A stretch of DNA of 64,000 nucleotides from assembly GCA_958434805.1 (NCBI GenBank), contig CAUBDX010000002.1, forward strand, positions 1 through 64,000, written 5' to 3'. Below, one piece after another: positions 18,882-27,534 of the stretch. Position 1 is the stretch's first letter; every line of letters begins with the position of its first letter. The DNA comes from an uncultured Phocaeicola sp. (GTDB lineage: Bacteria > Bacteroidota > Bacteroidia > Bacteroidales > Bacteroidaceae). The notes under the pieces were generated by a model that worked only from the letters and a program-made list of their open reading frames with translations, made no database searches and was not told where the DNA came from. A program made the translations under genes and the position numbers.

Positions 18882-20202
18882 ATGAGTAAGAAAAAAAAGT
18901 AAAGAGAAAGTAGTAGAGTATTCCAAATTGGAGCATAAAGTTGCTGCTGTCTGGACACGAGTCTCAACGGGGAAACAAGCGGACAACAACGGTAGTTTAG
19001 AGTCGCAAAAAAGAATTTGTGATGAATATGCTGCTAGTAAAGGTATCCGCATAAAAGAATATTTTGGGGATACTAATGAGAGCGCACAGACTGAGGGGAA
19101 ACTATATCATAATATGATTGAAAAAGTGGCTAAAGATAAGGAAATTAATGTAATATTAGTTGCTTCTTATGACCGTTTTATTCGTACAGGTCCAGAGGGC
19201 ATAATGACAAAAGCGTATTTAAAAGCAAAAGGTATTTATGTTGTTTCAGCAACGCAAGCAATTGACCCAGATAGTGCAGCTGGCACATTCATGGAAAACA
19301 TGATTTTTCTTTTTAACCAATTTGGAAATAGTTTGAGAAGAGATAAAGCTGTTGTTAGTATGACTGATTGTCAAAGAAAAGGTAACTGGTATTCCAAACC
19401 ACCATTAGGGTATGATAAGGTAAAGATTGACAAAGACCATATTCTTACAGTAAATGAAACGGGCAAAATATTGCGTGATGCTTTTATTTGGAAAGCAACA
19501 GAGGGGATTGGAGATATAGAAAAAGTTCAGCGGTTAAAGGGGTTGGGGTTATCCAAAATTCTTCATAATCCGTTTTATTGTGGGTATATACAACATAGTT
19601 TGTTGGGGGATGAAGTTATAAAAGGTAATCAAGAGATATTAATTGATGAGGCTATGTTTAATAAAGTGAATGGTATATCGAATGCAGGATATGAACACAA
19701 AGAAATTACTGAACCATTTCCATTGAAAAGGCATATCATCTGTTCAGACTGTGGCGGCTATTTAACTGGATACACAGTGAAAGCACGTGGACGGGATTAT
19801 TATAAATGTAATAAGAAAGGGTGTAAAGGTAATCATAGCATAGTACAGAGAAACTGCATCAGAAGTATATCAATCGTTTTAAGAAAGGTTTTTGAAAAAT
19901 ACAAAGTAAAGGTGAAATAAAGAAAGTCCTTTTAAAACGGAAAACAGAGTGTGAAAATCGAATTAATACAGTCAAAGTTCGGTTTGGGAGAAATTAATAG
20001 TGAAATATATATGGCTATTATGAGCGAATTAAATTCGAGATTAGCAGAAATCAGACGAGAGCTTGAAGATGCAGGGAAAAATTTATCGAACATGATGAAA
20101 TATATCAATCAAACGATTGAAATGTTTTGTAAATTAGGTTTGTGGAGTGATACTAATTTTTCTGGTTCAGTTGTAATTCTTGGGGGGATTAACTTTTGCT
20201 AA
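18882..20202 (+). pseudogene. Broken large serine recombinase
   Basis: A site-specific recombinase of a mobile element, now inactive. The ATG at 18882 opens MSKKKK but stops after an A8 run (18891-18898). With one A fewer it would read MSKKKSKEKVVEYSKLEHKV and join the long frame that is open from 18928 to 19920. That frame has the resolvase domain with the catalytic Ser in VAAVWTRVSTGKQ, a shortened recombinase domain, and a zinc ribbon (CSDCGGYLTGY...YYKCNKKGCKG). Two more shifts near 19917 and 19985 move the coiled-coil tail (KVLLKRKTECENRI, then LGEINSEIYMAIMSELNSRL) into other frames. The C-terminus is cut off where the ISL3-type fragment begins. Start by TTG at 18928 could still express a shorter protein, but I judge it dead. 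Confidence 0.8.
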
Positions 20203-20481
20203 TCTATACAAAAAGAACCTCTTATCTACTACTCCACGAAATGAAGCCCTAAATGCTTTAATTTTTGCATTAAAAGCTTCCGCAGCAGCATTTGTTCTTC
20301 TGTTTACAAAGTAGTTTAATATCCGTTCGTAATGATTCTCAATGGAATTTGCAACAGTGGTGAATGTATCATATCCAAACTCTTCAATTTCATTATACCA
20401 AAGTGCCGGTTTGACACGAGTCACATCTTTATTTGTATACTCTGAAAATATTTTTCCTAATCGCAGGGCGTAAACGAGGGC
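20167..20481 (-). pseudogene. C-terminal fragment of an ISL3-type transposase
   Basis: About 104 residues remain, in one open frame, of the end of a DDE transposase of the ISL3 group. The marks are the block AEAFNAKIKAFRASFRGVVD followed by KRFFLYRLAKV. Upstream the frame opens at a stop (20482-20484), so the catalytic core is gone. It abuts the truncated tail of the serine recombinase and runs against it. Its insertion or deletion probably removed the recombinase C-terminus. Confidence 0.75.
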
Positions 20482-20487
20482 TTAAAG

Positions 20488-20524
20488 CATAAAAAAAGCA
20501 GTTACATTTTACTGTAACTGCTTT
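20488..20524 (-). terminator. Terminator of tRNA-Phe
   Basis: AAAGCAGTTACA (20495-20506) and TGTAACTGCTTT (20513-20524) form a perfect 12-bp stem with a 6-base loop. On the minus strand it is followed by a run of seven T. It lies 18 bases past the tRNA-Phe 3' end. Confidence 0.88.
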
Positions 20525-20542
20525 AAAGTGAAAAACTTACTT

Positions 20543-20618
20543 TGGTGGTGCCACCAGGAATCGAACCGGGGACACAAGGATTTTCAGTCCTTTGCTCTAC
20601 CAACTGAGCTATGGCACC
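20543..20618 (-). tRNA. tRNA-Phe (GAA)
   Basis: A full 76-base cloverleaf on the minus strand. The acceptor GGTGCCA pairs with TGGCACC, the D arm is GCTCAGTTGGTAGAGC, the anticodon loop CTGAAAA gives GAA, and the T arm holds GGTTCGATTCC. The 3' end ACCA is encoded. It has its own promoter and terminator. The adjoining mobile-element remnants suggest that this tRNA region has been used for integration. Confidence 0.96.
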
Positions 20619-20693
20619 AAAATGGTTATCGGTAGAGCTTTTCACTTTGTAATAGAACACCTCTCAGAAACTATTGTTTCTTGTTTGCGGTTG

Positions 20694-20724
20694 CAAAGGT
20701 AGGCATATTTTTTGATTCTACAAA
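20694..20724 (-). promoter_or_regulatory. Promoter of tRNA-Phe
   Basis: On the minus strand: TTTG (20724-20721), 19 bases, then TACCTTTG (20701-20694). This is an exact Bacteroides consensus promoter. Transcription should start near 20687, about 70 bases before the mature tRNA. Confidence 0.8.
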
Positions 20725-20752
20725 TTTTTTGCAAATTTTCTATGAAATTCTT

Positions 20753-20781
20753 TTTGATTTCAAAAAAATGCTTTACCTTTG
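20753..20781 (+). promoter_or_regulatory. Promoter of tRNA-Pro
   Basis: TTTG at 20753-20756, a 17-base spacer, and TACCTTTG at 20774-20781. The spacer is a little short. Start of transcription near 20788, about 11 bases before the tRNA. It is divergent from the tRNA-Phe promoter. Confidence 0.7.
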
Positions 20782-20798
20782 CACTCGCAAAACAGAAA

Positions 20799-20872
20799 CG
20801 GAATGTAGCGCAGTTGGTAGCGCACTACGTTCGGGACGTAGGGGTCGGGCGTTCGAGTCGCCTCATTCCGAC
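20799..20872 (+). tRNA. tRNA-Pro (CGG)
   Basis: The acceptor CGGAATG pairs with CATTCCG, the D arm is GCGCAGTTGGTAGCGC, the anticodon stem is CTACG/CGTAG with loop TTCGGGA (anticodon CGG), and the T arm contains GTTCGAGTC. The first base is C, as usual for tRNA-Pro. CCA is not encoded. Confidence 0.95.
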
Positions 20873-20881
20873 ATTGTAAAG

Positions 20882-20917
20882 GATAAGCCACTGAACTTCA
20901 GTGGCTTATCTCATTTT
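20882..20917 (+). terminator. Terminator of tRNA-Pro
   Basis: GATAAGCCACTGAA is followed almost at once by its inverted copy TTCAGTGGCTTATC, then TCATTTTT. A strong rho-independent terminator 10 bases past the tRNA. Confidence 0.88.
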
Positions 20918-21048
20918 TAGCAAATCCGCCGGGACGAAATCGGGACACCCTATTTTATGGGTCAAATTCTATTCTCGGATTATAATGCTAACATCCTACC
21001 AGCCGAATATTTTTTGTGAAAGTATATAGGGAGGTAAGAGTTTTTCGT

Positions 21049-21056
21049 TATCTTTG
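21049..21056 (+). promoter_or_regulatory. Probable -7 element for GH27
   Basis: TATCTTTG matches the consensus; no good -33 element is at the right distance. It would leave a leader of about 90 bases before 21154. The rest of the gap 20918-21153 holds no gene I can support. Confidence 0.45.
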
Positions 21057-21153
21057 CTCCCTACATGATAAAACTGATTTTATTTTCCTGTTAACCATTA
21101 GGATCATAAGATATACCTTCTTGATGATTTCTTTAAGTAAAAAATGAGAATTA

Positions 21154-22761
21154 ATGAATATGAGAAATTTGTTTTTGACTTTAGCTTTCGGTCTATGTTC
21201 CGGCGTATTCGCCCAAAATACGACTGTTTTTGAATCTCCTATTATGGGGTGGAGCTCATGGAATACCTATCGGGTTCATATCAATGACACCTTAATAATA
21301 AGGCAAGCGGATGCTATGGTGCAAAAAGGACTGAAAGAAGTGGGCTATTCCTATGTGAATGTAGATGACGGTTTTTTTGGATGGCGGGATGAAAAAGGAG
21401 TGATGCAAACACATCCCGAGCGTTTCCCGAACGGATTGAAGGGAGTGGCGGATCATATTCATTCTTTAGGATTGAAAGCCGGTATTTATTCGGATGCGGG
21501 AAGCAATACTTGCGGTTCCATCTGGGATAAAGATATGAACGGCATAGGTTCCGGTTTGTATGGACATGAATTTCAGGATGCCACGTTGTATTTTAAAGAG
21601 TGGGGATTTGATTTTATCAAGATTGATTATTGCGGAGCCGGTCAGGAATTGAATCTGGAAGAAGAAAAACGATATACCGAAATACGCCAGGCTATAGATA
21701 ATCTGGGTTGCGGACATGTTTCTATTAATATCTGTCGATGGGCTTTCCCAGGTACTTGGGCTAGAAACCTTGCTCGTTCATGGCGAATCAGTGCGGATAT
21801 CCGCCCGGAGTGGGGATCAGTAAAATATATCATCGATAAAAATCTTTATCTGTCTGCCTATGCGGGAGAAGGTCATTATAATGATATGGATATGTTGGAG
21901 ATAGGTCGAGGGCTAAAACCTGAAGAGGAAGAGGTACATTTTGGAATGTGGTGTATCATGAGTTCACCTTTGTTGATAGGATGTGATCTGACAACCATTC
22001 CGGAGACGTCATTAAAACTGTTGAAAAATAAAGAACTGATAGCTTTGAACCAAGACCCTTTAGGATTGCAGGCATACGTAGTTCAGCATGAAAATGAAGG
22101 GTATGTGTTGGTGAAGGATATAGAACGAAAGCGTGGTAATGTACGTGCGGTTGCTTTATACAATCCTTCGGATACGATTTGTAGCTTTACAGTTCCGATG
22201 AATATTTTGGAATTAGGAGGAAAGGTTAAGGCACGCGATCTGGTGAAACACCAGGATTTGCCGGAGATAAAAGGGGGTGTTCTGAATCGAGAATTACCTC
22301 CCCATAGTGTGCTGATTTTACGTATGGAGTCCGAGAAGAGATTGGAAGCGACTGTTTATGAAGCGGAATGGGCTTATCTGCCTTGTTTCAATGATTTGGG
22401 AAAGACTCCGAAAAGCATCGTATATGCTCCGTTACATGAAGCATCCGGAGGCATGAAGGTAAGTTATCTGGGAGGGCGGAAAGAGAATTTTGCAGAATGG
22501 AAAGAGGTGTACAGCGAGCAGGGCGGTGAATATGAAATGACTATCCGCTATGTGCCTAAAGCAGACCGTAAGCTGGAAGTCTGTGTGAATAATGAAAAAA
22601 GGATTCTTCTTGATTCGCTGTCGGCGGATGAGACTCAAAAGATAGCTTCGATTACTGTTCCGGTGCATTTGAAAGCAGGGAATAATAAGATACGTATGGG
22701 AAGCTCATTTTGCTGGGCTCCAGATATAGACTGTTTTACTTTGAAAAAAGTAAGTGAGTAG
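21154..22761 (+). CDS. GH27 alpha-galactosidase, secreted
   Basis: Removes terminal alpha-galactose; some family members act on alpha-GalNAc or beta-L-arabinopyranose. Signal peptide at 1-21 (LFLTLAFGLCSGVFAQ). The barrel opens with the family phrase MGWSSWNTYRVHI, then YVNVDDGFFGW, the nucleophile Asp in FIKIDYCGAG near 155, the acid/base Asp in WRISADIRPEW near 215, and NDMDMLEIGRG near 245. A beta-sandwich follows to about 390, and a further C-terminal jelly-roll module (about 395-535), probably carbohydrate-binding. Another ATG lies at 21160. The PAS-LuxR gene follows at once and may respond to related signals. Confidence 0.92.
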   Translation: MNMRNLFLTLAFGLCSGVFAQNTTVFESPIMGWSSWNTYRVHINDTLIIRQADAMVQKGLKEVGYSYVNVDDGFFGWRDEKGVMQTHPERFPNGLKGVADHIHSLGLKAGIYSDAGSNTCGSIWDKDMNGIGSGLYGHEFQDATLYFKEWGFDFIKIDYCGAGQELNLEEEKRYTEIRQAIDNLGCGHVSINICRWAFPGTWARNLARSWRISADIRPEWGSVKYIIDKNLYLSAYAGEGHYNDMDMLEIGRGLKPEEEEVHFGMWCIMSSPLLIGCDLTTIPETSLKLLKNKELIALNQDPLGLQAYVVQHENEGYVLVKDIERKRGNVRAVALYNPSDTICSFTVPMNILELGGKVKARDLVKHQDLPEIKGGVLNRELPPHSVLILRMESEKRLEATVYEAEWAYLPCFNDLGKTPKSIVYAPLHEASGGMKVSYLGGRKENFAEWKEVYSEQGGEYEMTIRYVPKADRKLEVCVNNEKRILLDSLSADETQKIASITVPVHLKAGNNKIRMGSSFCWAPDIDCFTLKKVSE

Positions 22762-22811
22762 GCTGATAAGATCTATCTTCTTGAAGTACCACTTTGATAA
22801 AGAGTAAGAAT

Positions 22812-23582
22812 ATGAGTGTAACAAATGTCACCCGTGAGGAATTGTGGGCAAAGCAACATTTGTCTTGCAAAAACATGGATTATGCGGTATGGGAACGGGA
22901 TAAATCCATGCTCCAGAAGTTGTCCAGAATCAATGGCGGCTGTTCTTTCGTGGTGGATGTATATAAAGGATGTTATGCGTATGCTTCTACGGGTTTTGTC
23001 GATTGGTTGGGGTATGACAGGCACAAGATAGAAACATTGGAAAAACAGGGTGATTATCTGGAGTCACGTATTCATCCGCATGATCGCTCCCAATTGGAAG
23101 ACTTGCAAGTCAGGCTGGGGAAGTTCATTTATAACCAGCCTTTTGAACATCGGAATGACTATTGTAATGTGTATAGTTTCCGTATACTCAATGCTCGTGG
23201 CAACTATGTGCGTGTAACAAGCAGGCATCAAGTTTTGGAACAGAGCCATGACGGAAAAGCATGGCTCATTATAGGGAATATGAGTATGGCTCCCGGCCAA
23301 AAAGAATCAGAACAGGTGGAATGTACTGTGCTGAATCTGAGAAATGGAGAAATGTTTTCACCCGGTGTGATGATAATGAATCCGGCTTTCGGTCTTACCG
23401 GACGTGAAATGGAGATATTACGCCTCATCCAACGAGGATTCTTAAGCAAAGAAATTGCCGATAAATTATGTATCAGTATTCATACTGTCCATATTCACCG
23501 GCAAAATCTGTTGCGTAAGCTGGGAGTACAAAACTCTTTGGAGGCAATACGCCTAGGACAGGAGTCGGGGCTGTTAAGCTGA
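22812..23582 (+). CDS. PAS-domain LuxR-type transcription regulator
   Basis: A cytoplasmic DNA-binding regulator of 256 residues. I start it at the ATG at 22812; a TTG at 22794 is less likely. The middle (about 40-165) resembles a PAS fold (VDVYKGCYAYASTGFVDWLG, later FRILNARGNYVRVTSRHQVL). The C-terminal LuxR helix-turn-helix (about 192-250) reads LTGREMEILRLIQRGFLSKE, then IADKLCISIHTVHIHRQNLL. It has no receiver domain, so it is not a classical response regulator. It starts 50 bases after the GH27 gene on the same strand and may be co-transcribed. Its signal and targets are unknown. Confidence 0.82.
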   Translation: MSVTNVTREELWAKQHLSCKNMDYAVWERDKSMLQKLSRINGGCSFVVDVYKGCYAYASTGFVDWLGYDRHKIETLEKQGDYLESRIHPHDRSQLEDLQVRLGKFIYNQPFEHRNDYCNVYSFRILNARGNYVRVTSRHQVLEQSHDGKAWLIIGNMSMAPGQKESEQVECTVLNLRNGEMFSPGVMIMNPAFGLTGREMEILRLIQRGFLSKEIADKLCISIHTVHIHRQNLLRKLGVQNSLEAIRLGQESGLLS

Positions 23583-23599
23583 TGCCCGATTTCATCGGG

Positions 23600-24184
23600 T
23601 CAAGGCATCCATTCTACTACTCCTGTAATAGGATGCTGCTTTCTCCATTCCTTAAATCCGCTATAATCCCGCACCCCATCCCGGATGACTGCCTGATAAT
23701 ACTCCACTCCGATGATTTTCTCGGTTTCCGGTGTTTCATATTTTAATCTTAGAATAGTTTCCCGTATTTCATCGGTCATAATTTCCGAAATGCGTTGGGC
23801 TACCTTTTCAAAATAACCGTCATAACGTGAACCTTCCCGGATGTGAATCATATCCATCTGCCAAAGTTCATTTTCTTCATTTTGATACCATGCATGCCAT
23901 TCGATACAGGCTTCGGCAGTATGCAGCAGATTAGCGCATTCTATTCTTTTGATGGACGGATTCTCAGCTAGTCTGGCCATTGCCTGAAAGCTGTCCGTCA
24001 GGTTTAAGGGTGATGAATAAATATGGAAATCAATGTCCCTATGTTTCATCAGCAGCCCTGTTCTGAGTGAACCTACCAGATTAATTTTTGCACCGGCATC
24101 TTCCCATATCTGGATGATGTTCGTGTTTTTGATAACTTGCCAGGCTTTTTCCTGATTCTGTTTGGCAATGTCGAAAATATTCAT
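23600..24184 (-). CDS. Nucleotidyltransferase-fold protein
   Basis: A cytoplasmic protein of 194 residues. The ATG at 24184 (MNIFDIAKQNQ) is preferred over an upstream TTG. The segment INLVGSLRTGLLMKHRDIDF (about 32-51) carries the G-S pair and the D-x-D of the nucleotidyltransferase superfamily, and a third acidic position may be in QMDMIHI near 108. Proteins of this kind transfer nucleotides to antibiotics, RNA or proteins, or are toxin-like; I cannot choose. It converges with the LuxR gene across 17 bases, in which CCCGAT and ATCGGG form a short hairpin. Confidence 0.65.
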   Translation of the reverse strand: MNIFDIAKQNQEKAWQVIKNTNIIQIWEDAGAKINLVGSLRTGLLMKHRDIDFHIYSSPLNLTDSFQAMARLAENPSIKRIECANLLHTAEACIEWHAWYQNEENELWQMDMIHIREGSRYDGYFEKVAQRISEIMTDEIRETILRLKYETPETEKIIGVEYYQAVIRDGVRDYSGFKEWRKQHPITGVVEWMP

Positions 24185-24298
24185 ACGCTGTCTTTTATAG
24201 TTGGTTTGCAAAAGTAGAGAAAAGCTTTCAAACTGAAGATAGTTATAAATAACTATTTATTGCCGGAATGAATCGGGAGAAAGGGGGTAACAAGGAAC

Positions 24299-25591
24299 TT
24301 AGTAATGTTTCCTTTTCAAGTAAATGACAGATTGTATTCCCAACATGATGACAAACAGATATTCGGTTGTCATATATACCGCTAAAGGTGCATGTACACA
24401 GTGGCTCAGCCAGTAAAGATAAAGAAGATATACCATAATGGTAACCACTTGGAAGATAAAGGCAATTTTTGTCTTTCCGGTTCCGGTGACGGCACTGATG
24501 TAGACATATCCGGGTACTGCGAATATATAATTGAACAGCATGACGATGAAAGGGGGGACAGTGTGTTGCACCAGTGTTTCGTTGTTGGTGTAAAATCCGA
24601 TAATCCAATAATCACAAAACAATGCGACTCCTACCAGCGGAAAACCGATGGCATATCCCATTTTGATGATTTTGTGGCAGATAGGAAAAACACCTTTTTG
24701 TTGTCCGGCTCCTAAAAGATTGCTTACCAAGGAACCGTTGGTGGCTCCTAAAGAACTGACAATCACAAAAAAGAGGGTGGAAACGCTGCGGGTTATGTTG
24801 GAAACGGCCAGTTCCATCTTTCCTAAATGTTCGATGGCGATGAAGAACAGGAACCACGGCGCCATACTGATAAAAGAATGCAGCATGCTCCATACGGACA
24901 GGTAAAACAGTCTTTTCAATAGCTTTCCATCAAATATCGGTTGCAGTCCATACTTGTTTTTATCAATCTTTCTCCACATATGGATAAGGAGAATGATTAA
25001 CGATCCCATTTCTGCTAGCGTTGAGGCTATTGCCGATCCTGCTATCCCAAATTTTAAGGTAAATATTAACAGGTAATTGAAAGGGATGTTGATAAGTACG
25101 GCTGCTATTGCGGCCCAAGATAAGGACCTGGTCTTTATTATTCCCACAAAGAAAGCCCGGAGTGCCAGAAAGGGAAATGAAAATAAAAGTCCGAAACTGC
25201 GCCAGTCCAGATAGTCCGTTACAGCCTGATAGATTTCCGGTGAGGTAATTAATTGTTTCAAGAGGAAGGGGGAAAGGCCCTGTATCAACAAACATAAAGA
25301 GAGTGCTAGTCCGGAAAGGAAAAATAGTCCTTGAAAGAAGGTACGTCCTGTTTCTGCATAGTTCTGTTCTCCATTCCTGCGGGCAATCATGACTTGTAGT
25401 CCTATGCTGAAACCGAAGCCTAGCATATAAGTTGCCAGATAATATATTCCTGCCAAGGCAGATGCGCCAAGTTCCACTTCACCGACATGGCCCAGAAAGA
25501 CGGCATCGGTAATGTTGATTAATTGCTCCATTAAAACGCTCATCATTACAGGAAGGTTGATGAGCCATATTTGTTTATATGTATAATTCAT
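24299..25591 (-). CDS. MATE-family multidrug/sodium antiporter
   Basis: An inner-membrane efflux protein of 430 residues with about 12 hydrophobic helices. The N-terminal region (IWLINLPVMMSVLMEQLINI, then TDAVFLGHVGEVELGASALA) is typical of MatE domains, and a second MatE half starts near 235 (LFYLSVWSMLHSFISM). It pumps cationic compounds out, driven by Na+ or H+. It is a single gene; nothing nearby suggests its substrate. The bases 25592-25805 before it on the minus strand show no gene. Confidence 0.92.
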   Translation of the reverse strand: MNYTYKQIWLINLPVMMSVLMEQLINITDAVFLGHVGEVELGASALAGIYYLATYMLGFGFSIGLQVMIARRNGEQNYAETGRTFFQGLFFLSGLALSLCLLIQGLSPFLLKQLITSPEIYQAVTDYLDWRSFGLLFSFPFLALRAFFVGIIKTRSLSWAAIAAVLINIPFNYLLIFTLKFGIAGSAIASTLAEMGSLIILLIHMWRKIDKNKYGLQPIFDGKLLKRLFYLSVWSMLHSFISMAPWFLFFIAIEHLGKMELAVSNITRSVSTLFFVIVSSLGATNGSLVSNLLGAGQQKGVFPICHKIIKMGYAIGFPLVGVALFCDYWIIGFYTNNETLVQHTVPPFIVMLFNYIFAVPGYVYISAVTGTGKTKIAFIFQVVTIMVYLLYLYWLSHCVHAPLAVYMTTEYLFVIMLGIQSVIYLKRKHY

Positions 25592-25805
25592 TGTTTAACT
25601 TAATGTATAACCATGCTTATGCACTTATCGGTTTAGGGATGGTGCACAATCTGTGTGGATTAATAATAAGGGTATAAAACTCTGTAACAAATCTTATTTA
25701 AGATCCGTCAAAATAGCCAAATAGTTTGGATTGGTAGTGCTATTCGTTGAATGTAGCTATATACAGAGTTGATGTTTCATTAGTTAAACAATTGTGTTTT
25801 GCAGG

Positions 25806-26645
25806 TTAAATCAAATCTCCTGGTTCGGCATAAATTTTGTATTCGCTCTCTAGTCCCTTGAAATCTTTTCTGAGGAGTACAATTTTAGCTTTGGGGGTAA
25901 GCCAAATGTTTAGTGGAATGGCATTCTCCTCTTGAAATGAAAATATAGTGCTGAATTCTTTTCTCAAAGACTCGTCTGAGGTTGCGGTATAATTAGGGAG
26001 TGAGAAAAATGAATTTATGTAGTTATACAGTATTTGTTTGCTTTTCATAGATCCCCCTTTTTCATATTTCTCATTTTTGGCATACAGCATAACAGATGGG
26101 ACACCTTGATGGATATGGGTTTGCGTACTCAGATAATATCCGTCCAGATTATTTGCATAGCCTGTGGTAAAATCGGAGTCGGTTACGTCTTTCCAATTGA
26201 AAGCAAGGAAATCTTTTTTATTTGTGATATCAATGGATATTGTATCACTACTATAGATTATTTCATTGTTTTTGTAACCTAGCAGATAAGTCTTGTATGT
26301 GCCGGGTGAATAATAAACATGTGCCCATTTGAAAAATGTTGTTTCCACATATCTGGCATAATTTGAATGACTGAATACTTTAAAGCTATTTGGGGAATGA
26401 GATGATTTCCACACTATGGAATCATACACTTCGCTTAGACAAGGTGCATCTTTACCAAAATCAAAAGATTGGTAGAATACAATAGGAGCAAATATGTTTT
26501 GAGAACTTGTTTCTGCTTCTAATATAATTTTGATCTCTTTATTTTCTGTTTCTTTATTTTGGCTACCATCCATATCGGCCTCTTCTTTGGAGCAAGACAA
26601 GACAAAGAAGGTAAGTAGTAAAAAACAGTAGAATATCTTTTTCAT
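25806..26645 (-). CDS. Lipoprotein of unknown function, 279 aa
   Basis: A lipoprotein: signal peptide FYCFLLLTFFVLSC with the lipobox Cys near 18, followed by an acidic linker (SKEEADMDGSQNKETENKEI) of the sort that marks surface-exposed Bacteroides lipoproteins. The body (about 45-279) is beta-rich with many aromatic residues (YYSPGTYKTYLLGYKNNEI), perhaps Ig- or PKD-like near 45-150. I do not recognise a family. A TAGCTTTG -7 element lies about 47 bases upstream (26699-26692). Confidence 0.7.
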   Translation of the reverse strand: MKKIFYCFLLLTFFVLSCSKEEADMDGSQNKETENKEIKIILEAETSSQNIFAPIVFYQSFDFGKDAPCLSEVYDSIVWKSSHSPNSFKVFSHSNYARYVETTFFKWAHVYYSPGTYKTYLLGYKNNEIIYSSDTISIDITNKKDFLAFNWKDVTDSDFTTGYANNLDGYYLSTQTHIHQGVPSVMLYAKNEKYEKGGSMKSKQILYNYINSFFSLPNYTATSDESLRKEFSTIFSFQEENAIPLNIWLTPKAKIVLLRKDFKGLESEYKIYAEPGDLI

Positions 26646-26691
26646 GTTTGTTTTTGAGTTGGGTAAATAGCTCTGTTTGTAATGTCGAAAA

Positions 26692-26699
26692 CAAAGCTA
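26692..26699 (-). promoter_or_regulatory. Probable -7 element for the 25806 lipoprotein
   Basis: The minus strand reads TAGCTTTG, an exact TAnnTTTG match. Predicted leader is about 40 bases. The -33 element is not clear. Confidence 0.45.
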
Positions 26700-26785
26700 G
26701 CAAATATATTTGATAATCTCAGCTTTGTATCCTATATTTTATTTTTGACTGATGATTTGATAATCAAAATCGGTAAACAAAGACT

Positions 26786-27439
26786 TTACAGAGATTCAAG
26801 AGGTTCCTGCACATACCTCATATACTCCTCATAGTCTATATACCTTCCACCCATTGACTTTAAGTGTGGGGTTTCAAACTGACAATCAATCAAGGTTCCT
26901 CCCAACTCCTGAAATGTTTGTGCCAGATAGATAAGCGCCAGTTTCGATGCATTGGGGACTAGAGAAAACATGCTTTCGCCGAAAAAACACTTTCCCAAAG
27001 TGACTCCATAGAGTCCGCCGACCAGACAAGATTCTTCCCATACTTCCACGCTGGTCGCGAAACCTTGCTCATGCAGGCGGATGTAGGCTTTCATGATATC
27101 TTTGCCCAACCATGCTCCCGTTTCTTCCATCCGCAGATTGCCGCAGGTTTGAATCACTTCATGGAATGCCTGGTTAAAACTGACTCCATATTGTTCTTTG
27201 TTCATAAAAGTACGCATGGAGTGAGAAATGTGAATCTCGTTAGGGAAAATCACAAACCGTTTCAGGGGACACCACCATTGTATCTGTTTTTCACGGAAAG
27301 CATACCAAGGGAATATGCCATTGGAATAGGCAAGGAGGAGACGGTCTACGGAGAGGTCGCCGCCCACTGCCAATAGTCCGTCCGGTTCGCCATAGTGAGG
27401 GTCGGGAAAAACAAGTTTTTGAGTTAGTTGAAAGACCAT
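26786..27439 (-). CDS. aat: Leucyl/phenylalanyl-tRNA--protein transferase
   Basis: Attaches Leu or Phe from aminoacyl-tRNA to proteins with N-terminal Lys or Arg, marking them for ClpS/ClpAP. The 217 residues are normal. Family phrases: FPDPHYGEPDGLLAVGGDLS near 11-30, SNGIFPWY near 39-46, the GNLRMEETGAWLG region near 95, GGLYGVTLGKCFFGESMFS near 140, and a C-terminal QFETPHLKSMGG. It follows clpA by 95 bases on the same strand, giving clpS-clpA-aat as a complete N-degron unit. A 10-bp hairpin lies in the gap before it. Confidence 0.96.
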   Translation of the reverse strand: MVFQLTQKLVFPDPHYGEPDGLLAVGGDLSVDRLLLAYSNGIFPWYAFREKQIQWWCPLKRFVIFPNEIHISHSMRTFMNKEQYGVSFNQAFHEVIQTCGNLRMEETGAWLGKDIMKAYIRLHEQGFATSVEVWEESCLVGGLYGVTLGKCFFGESMFSLVPNASKLALIYLAQTFQELGGTLIDCQFETPHLKSMGGRYIDYEEYMRYVQEPLESL

Positions 27440-27481
27440 ATTGTTTTTTATTTATTGGATTCATATAATATCTTCTGTAGG

Positions 27482-27514
27482 AACTTCTCCGTATCTCTGC
27501 CTCTGCGGAGAAGT
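27482..27514 (-). other. Stem-loop between clpA and aat
   Basis: AACTTCTCCG and CGGAGAAGTT are perfect inverted copies with a 13-base loop. No T-run follows, so it may shape transcript processing or partial read-through from clpA to aat rather than end transcription. Confidence 0.5.
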
Positions 27515-27534
27515 TGCCGATTCATTTAAAGGTA

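Noticed and set aside
20681..20920. Open frame of 79 codons over the tRNA-Pro gene
   Set aside because: It is made of the tRNA and its promoter; no protein-like composition outside them.
20918..20960. GC-rich block (CCGGGACGAAATCGGGACA) after the tRNA-Pro terminator as an attachment site
   Set aside because: It resembles junction DNA of integrated elements, but I found no second copy in the window, so an att call is not supported.
26705..26712. Plus-strand TATATTTG as a promoter
   Set aside because: No plus-strand gene follows; it overlaps the minus-strand promoter area by chance in AT-rich DNA.
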